Assembly (NCBI GenBank): GCA_007922305.1
Contig: ML677341.1
Location: 70,990,421-71,054,420, forward strand
DNA length: 64,000 nt
Direction: 5' to 3'
Origin: Dermatemys mawii
Taxonomy: Eukaryota; Chordata; Testudines; Dermatemydidae
Made by a program: the position numbers and the translations under genes. The notes beneath the pieces are model-generated. The model was not told where the DNA came from, made no database searches, and saw only the letters and a program-made list of their open reading frames with translations. Positions 56,640 to 64,000 of this stretch are shown in pieces; position 1 is the first letter of the stretch, and the number at the start of each line of letters is the position of its first letter.

Positions 56640-56739
56640 TCTTTTTAATTTTTTCTTCAACTTCCTTCCTGCTCTAACTGCCAAAGCTCAAAACTGAGCA
56701 CAGAGAGCAGAGAGGGACCCCGGACGCAGACGCCAGCCA
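56640..56739 (+). other. Possible ARHGDIB non-coding first exon
   Basis: CCAGCCA|GTGAGTAG is a good donor at 56740. The preceding GAGCACAGAGAGCAGAGAGG and CCCCGGACGCAGACGCCAG look leader-like, and a pyrimidine-rich tract precedes them. An alternative donor is TTCAAGG|GTGAGC at 56621-56622. Neither is tied to the gene except by position 3.8 kb upstream on the same strand. Confidence 0.25.
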
Positions 56740-59334
56740 GTGAGTAGAAATGTAGATAACTCGGGGGAGGGGGAGATGGAAAAGACTGAGCCTTCTCACT
56801 GAGCTATCACAGTTTGAGCCTGTTCCCTGGGGCGGAGGGAGGATTGAGCTGCACAGCTTGAAAATAGGAAAGGGTCTGAAATGCAAGGGGGATGGTCCTG
56901 GCTGCACCAGAAAGGGAAGTTAGACAGCAGTGGGGAGAAAGGGGAGATGGCTGGGCACTGTGCTGTCACTGAGGCTGGGAAATGCTTGTGAAGGATTGGA
57001 GGGGGATGGGAGTTGTCTCCTGCCCAGGCTCTCTTGGAAAAGAATGTTTTGCTTTGCTTTCCCAAGAAGCCTGCTCAGGGAATGGGGTATTTTACCTTTC
57101 ATGCCTGGAGGGTAGGGCTGGAAGAGGAAGTAGTTTACCCTGCATCATGGAAAATTCCATTGCATTCCCTCTGCCAAATCCTCATTCTTCTATAGATAAG
57201 TCCTATGTTTGGGGGTTACGTTTTACGTGAGTTCGATGCTCTTAAGAAGCACTGGTAAAAAGGCTGATGCCGCCTATTTATGTCCAGGGCAGATACCATA
57301 TAGCACAGGGAGCGGCAGTAAGGTCTTTCTCTGCTTGCTGCTTCCTGTCAGCATGCATTCCTCCAACCTACAGCGAGCACTTCTGAAGCTTCAACCTCCC
57401 ATGCCCATTCAGCCCTGGGACTCTGCCAAAGTGGGGGGCTGGCACCAATGATGATGGTATTTTTGCTCTTTGCCTTTTGAAGCTGTCACTTTCTGGAACA
57501 GGCTCCCTAATTCTGGCCCATTGTTTCTCCCCCATGGCCAGAGACAAGCCCCTGGGCCTCATAAACACAATTTGAAATCTAGTGTGTGAAGAGAGGGAGG
57601 TGTCCAGGGCAGGGCAGGGGCACAGGGAGGACTGAAGAATCCGTGGGAGTGGGTAGGGCAAGAGAAAGCGTTCGTGGTAGGAAACAAATCTTTAATTTCT
57701 TTCCGCAAGTGTTTAAAGGGTTAATTTTATTTGTTTCATTGTAAAAGTGGCCATTCAGTGTATAGACAATATATCCGAAGAGCCCTTGGGGCATCGCCCT
57801 TCCTGCTGGGCCAGTAAGGCAAACCATACCAGGGTGCACTAACAAACAAGGTGGAGGAAGCTGAGGTGTCCAGGAGAAGTTCTGATCATCTTTCATTTTG
57901 TAGATAACAGTAGTGAATGAGCACACACGTGCACAGAAGGCCCATCTTTTCCCACTGAAGTTAATGGGAGTTTTGCAGAGAGCAGGACTGGGGCTTTGAA
58001 CCCTAGAAGTAAAACTCAGGCGTGGGTCAGACCTATGCCATGTAGTAGGAAGTAGCAGTGTAGGCACATGAATGAACCGAGACAGTGTCCATACCAGAGG
58101 GGACTAGCCAGAGCCCAATCCCTTTGGCTCACTCAGGTAATTGGGTAGTCTGCCATTCCAGCTTGCCCAAAGGGTTGCTAAGATCTCTGGGAGGTGTAGG
58201 GCACCCAGAGGAATTCCTAAGAAGGGAACCCTCTGACTAGTTCTGATGGAAAGTTCCTCAGCCCTGAGAAAAGCAGGAGGAACATCTGAGGGAAAGGGAG
58301 TAACTAGACATTCCAGGACAAAAATCTATTCTCCACCTCCTTCCCTTTCCCTCTATCAATGTCTTTTTCTCCTTCTCCCTCTGTGTCTCCCTCTATCATA
58401 AATCATAAAGACCCCCATGGAGGGAGTGAGGAGTGAGGAGGGAGGTGGACAAGATGGGGGGAATGATCAAAAGTTTCAGGGCTTCATCATGCATTGTTCA
58501 TGCTGAAGCTGGCGAGATCAATCCGATTTTTTCCCATAGGGTCCTGGGACAGGCCTGGATTTCCTCTTCTGTGAGGACAATCTCAGGTTCTTTTGCCATG
58601 GAATGCAGACTCCCAGAACCAATTTCTTAGTTGGTGTAAATCAATACAGTTGCAATGAAGTCACCAATTGGACGATCTGACCTCTCTCCTCATGTGTAGG
58701 ACTGTCTCCGATTTCCTTTTCTCCCCACTGGCTTCTCCACATTAATGCCAGACTCACTCAAAAGTAATTGCAATGCAATCTCATAGAATATTAATTATCC
58801 ATTGGAAGGCATGACCAAATCTGTCTGTTCCTTGACTCTTTAGTCAGTCTATGTATCTATCACCTTTATGCCACCAAAGGCATCTGCCAACATGTTCCTC
58901 CTAGAGTTTCTCCATCAGTATCACCAGCACCGGGATAGTGTCTGAAGCTGCCAAGCTGGGTGTGACTCAGCCTTGCACAGTTCTATGCACAAATTCATCC
59001 CGGGAGAGTGATTTTAATTTAATTTTTTTTTGATGAGTGAGTGAAATATATCATGATCATCAACATACCCATTGCATGAGTGGTTACTAGGGTTACCTAC
59101 CTAGAGAGAAGAAGCAGAGGGAAATTGATATAGAAATTTAAAATAACTAAAGATAAAGTGGAATTGTATCAATTCCCTCTTTCATACTGTCCCATGACAT
59201 AAGAATGAACGGTCAGTCACTAAAATGAATGACCACTATATATAGAACAAATCAAACAAAACTGTCACACAGCAAAAAATGATTTGGTCAATGTGCAGTA
59301 TCCACCATCGGCTATGGCATTGTGGCTGGGGTTT

Positions 59335-59445
59335 CTTAAACCTTCCTCAGAAGCATCAAAAATTGGCCACTACCATATACCACACTAGATGGACCAGTCA
59401 TCTGATTCATTAAGGCAGAACCTACAGTCCTATCTACTCATCTGC
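59335..59445 (+). mobile_element. Decayed CR1 3' end
   Basis: TTGGCCACTACCATATACCA, CACTAGATGGACCAGTCATC and TTCATTAAGGCAG follow the order of CR1 3' ends seen elsewhere in the window, at low identity. Confidence 0.5.
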
Positions 59446-60539
59446 TCAACCTTTCCTTCCTTATTCCAGCCATTCATCCCCTGCTCTACCTCATTCTCTC
59501 CTTTTGGCCATCCATTCTCCATCCATCTACCTATCTCCTCATCCTCCCTCTACTTTTTCTGTCTCTTTACTTCTTTCTGTGCAGCCGCCAGAGCAGGTTC
59601 ATTTTTCCAACTGGTGACTTTAATGCAGCTGCACTGATTTATACCAGCTGCAGAAGTAGCTCTGGAAATCTGGGATAATCCCAGGATTGCATAGGGAAAG
59701 AATCTGCCACTGTCCTCATGGAAGAGGAAATCCAGTGAGCAGCTCCTGTCTAAGCCCGTGCTGAGACAACTGCTCCTTTACTTTGGTTCTCACTTCCTTC
59801 TTGTTTTGGAGATGTCTTATGGTTGAAATGCTACTGCTCAGAGCAGATCTGCAGTTGGGGCAAGTGTTGTCATAGGAACAGACCACACATTTCCTTCCTG
59901 CACAGGAAGTGGACCCGCTCATTGCATGAAGTGAGCCATTTTCAAGGGTGTGCAGCAGAGAAAGTCTGGGGCATATGCAGCTGGATTTAGTAGGATTCAT
60001 TTTCTTGAGCAAAGAGAGTTTATTTAATCTGTCCCATTAAGAGAGTCATTGTTTCAGTCTAAGTTGCTTTCGTCATTCCTGGAGGCCCCACGTAGGTGTG
60101 TGTGTGGGGACAGTGGGAGTTGGGGGGTGGGAGTGGGAGGACAAGAAAGAAAGACAAGGGGGGAAGCGTATCTAACTGAAAATACAGAAAGAGCAACAAC
60201 AGACTAATTCAATCCTCCAGCATCAGATTTCTGAGCATTTTGCTTTGGCATTAGATTACAACACTGAATGTGGTGCTGGTGCAAGGCAGCTGGGACAATT
60301 TGCATAGTGGGGGTGCTGAGAGCCATTGAACCAGACTGTAAACCCTGTATATGATAGAAACTGTTTCAAGCCACTGGCTGCTGCAGCATCATGAGCACTC
60401 CTAGTTCCAGGACCTAGGGTGCCAGGTGTCTGACTGACAACCCTGGAGACTGAGTTGCTTTCTTCAGAGAACAAATCCCGCCCCAGGATGTACCCACCTG
60501 CTTTGTGCTGCCACTGACTGGCTGTATTGCCCTCCTCAG

Positions 60540-60728
60540 GCCAAGACACCATGACTGAGAAAACCCCAGACCTACACGTAGAGGAAGAGGAGGATGATGT
60601 GGACAGCAAAATCAACTACAAGCCTCCACCCCAGAAATCGCTTCAGGAGCTGCAGGAGCTGGACAAGGATGATGAAAGCCTCGCTAAGTACAAGAAATCC
60701 CTGCTGGGGGATGGGCCTGTGGTGGCAG
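60540..60728 (+). CDS. ARHGDIB: ARHGDIB first coding exon
   Basis: The TATTGCCCTCCTCAG acceptor places the exon start at 60540, giving 11 untranslated bases before the ATG at 60551. The donor is GCAG|GTATGG after 60728. It holds 59 codons plus one base. Confidence 0.93.
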
Positions 60729-62604
60729 GTATGGATCTCTGATGGAAAAGGCTCATAGAGAAATACAGTGGCTGTCCAATCCTGGTTGTGGAAGGACACT
60801 ATGGTGGCATGCATTGTGAGGAAGGACTGAGGTTGCCCCCAAGGGAGGGGCCAGTAGATATATGCATTGCTCTTGCTGGGGTATGGGAGCAAGCTACCAG
60901 ATATATGCCTGACTGGGGTGGGGCATGGACTCAAATGGAGATAGGGTCTATAGTGTCAGGTCAGTGGCTAGGGATGTCTGGAATGGACCAAGGCTTGTGG
61001 AGGCATGCGTGCATGCCTGAGAGCATTCGTACTGAGAAAGAGGTTCGTGGTCCCAGGCATATGTCCAAGGGGCTATCCTGCTTGGAGGGACCCAAGGTGG
61101 CCTGGGTTAATTCTTGCCAGGGCAGTGTCATATGGTGGAAGGTATGTTCCAGATGGTCTCTTCTAGTGGGGTAGTGGGATGTGGCTTATGGAATGGTACC
61201 ATTGGGCGAGGTGCATGGTTCTGTCTTCCTAAGAGGTCCCAGTCATTATTCCACATTAGATAACAGAGTATTCTTTAAACAGGGAGATGAGTAAGGGATC
61301 CTGGATTCCTTAATTCCTCTCCCTCCCTCCGCTTTGATTTTGCAAACCAATTGGCCTCCTCTTTCCAATCCTACAGATCCAACAGCTCCCAATGTGGTAG
61401 TCACACGGCTCACCCTGGTATGTGATGCTGCTCCAGGACCAATCACCATGGACCTTACGGGTAGGTGAAGACTCCTTCCTTTGTCACAAATGGGAATGAT
61501 CAGAGGTCCAGCCCAAATTTCAAGTCTAGGGATAATTCCAGAGCCTTGTGTCCTATTTGAAGTTGGTGCTGTGGAAAGTGAGGTAAACCCTAGGGGAATA
61601 TTCCCTGTGGAGATCTCAGGCCTAGTTTCGTATTTAAAGTACAATTAAAATAAAAAGGTTAGAAGTGATAAAGACATATGTCTGTGGTCTCCATCTTCAA
61701 CTCCTCTGCAGAAGAGCTTGGAAATCTCTAAGAATTGCAGGTCTTAGAGTTCCCTGTACAAAGGGAAAGGCGCATGCTCTGGTTTCTACCCAGCTAGCTC
61801 CTACCAGCACAAGATATAGGTATACGTAGAGCCATTTTGAAATTGCCTGTCAAGCAATTTCAGGCCAGTCAAGCAGCCTTGCATTTCCGGCTTCAGGGGA
61901 CATGGTGAGAGAGTCATGCTTCACCTTATATGGGCTTCTTATCAGAGAGAGGAAGTCAGGACTGGCAAGGCATTGATACTTCCTGTTCAACTGAAATCCC
62001 CAGCACGCACGCACAGCATTGCAAAGCCATTTATCTTCACACACTGTGCAGCCTACCTGAGTTTCCAGCCAAGACACGCCCAGCCTCCACTCCCTCTCAC
62101 AGGGACTCCACAGGAGTGAAACAGCTAACGTGGTGCATAGTGGGCCATGCTATGCACCTGGCTCACTGGAGTAACATGAGGGCAAAACACATCTGCACAC
62201 ACACACATGCCTCTTGTGAATACATGTGCACATGCACACACACACAAAAGAGTGCACATGAATGTATACACACAAGCATTCTCTATTTTTGTGTATGAAG
62301 AGGACCATATATATGTTTGCATGCACATACCTGCCTACACACATGGATATGCACGCACTTGTATGTATGCACATTCATAAAGAAGCTTGCATATACACAC
62401 CTTCATGTGCATTTCACAGGTGTGCTATAGAAAAAGATGACGGAACGGCACATCCATTCCCTGGAAGAGAGTCTGGTTTCTTCTCTTTGTGGTAGTATTA
62501 ACTATCTGTCTGATCCTCTCTCTACAGGGGACATTGCGGCGCTGCAGAAAGAGACATTTGTACTAAAAGAAGGAGTTGAATACAGAGTCAAGATTCACTT
62601 CAAA
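60551..62604 (+). CDS. ARHGDIB: ARHGDIB, Rho GDP-dissociation inhibitor 2 (first 3 coding exons, partial)
   Basis: The exons 60551-60728, 61377-61460 and 62528-62604 join in phase to 113 codons of a protein usually about 200 residues long; the remaining exons lie beyond 64000. RhoGDI-2 extracts prenylated Rho GTPases (Rac, Cdc42, RhoA) from membranes and holds them GDP-bound in the cytosol, mainly in blood cells. Visible features are an acidic N-terminal arm ([13 protein letters not shown]), the helical [20 protein letters not shown] switch-binding segment (about residues 23-42), [13 protein letters not shown], then the first strands of the immunoglobulin-like lipid-binding fold ([20 protein letters not shown] and EYRVKIHFK). 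The sequence is closer to ARHGDIB than ARHGDIA in the PPPQKSL-ELQE-DKDDESL and VTRLTLVC segments. No break is seen. Confidence 0.95.
61377..61460 (+). CDS. ARHGDIB: ARHGDIB second coding exon
   Basis: CTTTCCAATCCTACAG acceptor; 84 nucleotides; ACGG|GTAGGTG donor. It encodes [15 protein letters not shown] through PGPITMDLT with split codons at both edges. It is too short for ORF listing. Confidence 0.95.
62190..62400. repeat. CA-rich imperfect microsatellite
   Basis: Repeated CACACA, ATGCACA and CATACA units lie in the ARHGDIB intron just before its third coding exon; the overlapping ORFs here are by-products. Confidence 0.8.
62528..62604 (+). CDS. ARHGDIB: ARHGDIB third coding exon
   Basis: CTCTCTCTACAG acceptor; 77 nucleotides; CAAA|GTGAGTC donor, ending in phase 0. 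It encodes [20 protein letters not shown] and VKIHFK. No following exon is visible before the window ends. Confidence 0.95.
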
Positions 62605-63458
62605 GTGAGTCACTTTCCCCCTGGTCCCTTCCCGCAGTGCTCGCTCCAGTCACCAGCCAGTCATCACTGATAACTAGAGCTGAGCAAAATGTTGGAAATG
62701 ATGCTCTGAACCACATAAAACTTAAGTGATTTGGGGTATTGTTACAAACCACCATGGACCACGTGCACCTGAAGGTTTTCTAACCTTTGTAAGCCTGTTG
62801 TATGAACCTGATGAAGCAGGTGGTGAACTGGAGGTTGCATGGAAACCAGTCAAAATTAATGCTTGGAAATGGTTCATACATGTCAGTATGTGAAACTCAG
62901 TAGCCATGACTGAGTTTTGCTTTCAGTTTTTGGGACTCAAAGCAAAATTTGATTCCACACAAACCGAAGCTGAAAAAAAAGTTTCCTGCGAAGCGGATCC
63001 TTCTGAGCACTTCTGGGCTTCCCAAACACCTAGAGGAGGGTAAAATAGTTGCAGCAAAAGACAAAACTACATGGAATCGAGATTTTCCGCATTGTGTTAT
63101 GCCCTCCCAAATGGCTTCACATTGCAAAAATTTCAACTGCGTTTCATGCCGTTTCCACCTGTTTCCTGTTGAAAATGGGGTGCATTCAAAGAGCAAGGTG
63201 GCGTACAAAGGAGACGCGTTCATCTTTACACGTTTTTGTTACAAAAATAGCTGCATTTTGCAGAAAAGCAAAATTTGAGAGATGGTCAATCACCTGAACT
63301 GAAAGAATGAAAATGTTAATGTGGACAAATTTTCCACCATTTTCACACAGCTCTCCTGCACACAGGCCTAGAGATAATGGCACCCCCAGAGTTACATGCA
63401 AGCCTTCTTTATGCTAGGAAATGTTTCCTTAAATTTCCCACCTATGCTGATGAGATAG
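62605..63458. other. ARHGDIB intron
   Basis: It contains a repeat-like stretch (TTGGGACTCAAAGCAAAATT, AAAGTTTCCTGCGAAGCGGA) that is open in several frames but has no family match. No exon recognised. Confidence 0.5.
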
Positions 63459-63466
63459 GGTTAAGG

Positions 63467-63937
63467 CAGGGGTCTCAAACATGAAGCCTGTGGATTTATT
63501 TCCTGTGGCCACCAAGCTCCCCTCATACGTTGCACACTCCCCCCCCCCCCCCCCCGCCAGCTCTTCCTATCTTCAAGTACTTCCCGCTGCCAAACAGCTG
63601 TTTGGTGATGCTTAGTGCTTTCTAGGAGGTAGGAGCGGGGAGCTGCGCAGTCAGAGGAGGAGGTGGAGAAGAGGCAGGGTGGGGAAGGGATTTGAGGAAG
63701 GAGTTGGAATAGGGGCAGGAAGGGGGCAGAGTTGAGGCGGGGACTTTGAGGAAGGGGTGGGAAGAGGCAGGGCAGGGGCGAGACCTCATGGAAGGAATGG
63801 AGTGGAGTTGGAGCCGAGGGCAGCTGGGGGAGAGGAGCTTTTGTACCTTTATATGAAAAGGTGTCAATGATGCGGTCCTCGGGCCAATGTACTAGTCCTC
63901 ATGTGGCCTTTATGGTGATTTGAGTTTGAGATCCCTG
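63467..63937. mobile_element. Non-autonomous hAT element in ARHGDIB intron
   Basis: CAGGGGTCTCAAACATGAAG at the left and TTTGAGTTTGAGATCCCTG at the right are hAT-type inverted ends. The flanks GGTTAAGG (63459-63466) and GGATAGGG (63938-63945) match at 6 of 8 positions. The interior has a C17 run (63539-63555) and a G-rich half. Confidence 0.82.
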
Positions 63938-64000
63938 GGATAGGGCCAGACTAGTTATCTTAACTCCCTCCCTGGCTCCCTGGGCTGGCCAGGATTGGGA

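Larger units (their letters stand above)
56317..60539. other. ARHGDIB 5' flank and probable first intron
   Basis: It contains a CA microsatellite (56468-56500), a possible leader exon (56640-56739), a poly-T-rich tract near 56630-56660, and a decayed CR1 3' end at about 59335-59445 (CACACTAGATGGACCAGTCA with CATTAAGGCAG). Other ORFs have no family features. Confidence 0.5.

Noticed and set aside
59716..60012. 98-residue minus-strand ORF with cysteines
   Set aside because: The CVVCSYDNTCPNC spacing suggested a zinc ribbon, but only a few cysteines are present, no family match is recalled and no splice context supports it.
62190..62400. Repetitive CA tract as a possible CRISPR-like or tandem array
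   Set aside because: Units are irregular dinucleotide-type repeats with no spacers; it is a microsatellite in an intron of a vertebrate gene.

Overview
This window is vertebrate nuclear DNA. It is intron-rich and gene-poor, dense in degenerate transposons, and has no prokaryotic operon structure. The mix of CR1 LINE 3' ends, tRNA-derived SINE-like copies, many hAT-type MITEs, Harbinger elements and an LTR-like copy suggests a sauropsid, most likely a turtle. That assignment is inference from repeat types, not from a search.

Two host genes can be read with confidence. PDE6H (cone cGMP-phosphodiesterase inhibitory gamma subunit) is complete in coding sequence on the minus strand: three coding exons at 31210-31286, 32875-32915 and 33518-33651, joining in phase to 83 codons. 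ARHGDIB (RhoGDI-2 / Ly-GDI) is on the plus strand. Its first three coding exons are at 60551-60728, 61377-61460 and 62528-62604 (113 codons), and the rest runs off the right edge. The two genes are divergent, as I recall them in human 12p12. A CpG island at about 10.49-10.88 kb carries a TCTCGCGAGA element and an X-box-like palindrome. To its left are four weak minus-strand exon candidates that I could not identify.

Layout: 1-1127 CR1 with reverse-transcriptase remnant; 1.1-10 kb unidentified single-copy-looking DNA with candidate exons and two hAT-type elements; 10-11 kb minisatellite and CpG island; 11-31 kb mostly non-coding with SINEs, MITEs and a decayed Harbinger accessory gene; 31.2-33.7 kb PDE6H; 34-45 kb repeats, a 400-N gap, an LTR-like copy and Harbinger MITEs; 45.8-48.0 kb an unusual long-TIR element with a decayed minus-strand gene; 50.3-52.0 kb two hAT MITEs with perfect 8-bp duplications; 52.3-56.3 kb a nearly full-length Harbinger transposon; 56.3-64 kb the ARHGDIB 5' half.

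The most interesting non-host item is the 45.8-48.0 kb element. Its pseudogene keeps EEADT, DTDVLVL and NCDTT blocks that resemble the spaced aspartate clusters of FEN-1/PIN-type nucleases, plus a cysteine-rich tail. The second is an extra plus-strand ORF inside the Harbinger element. Nothing here looks like a working new system; both are decayed or unproven.
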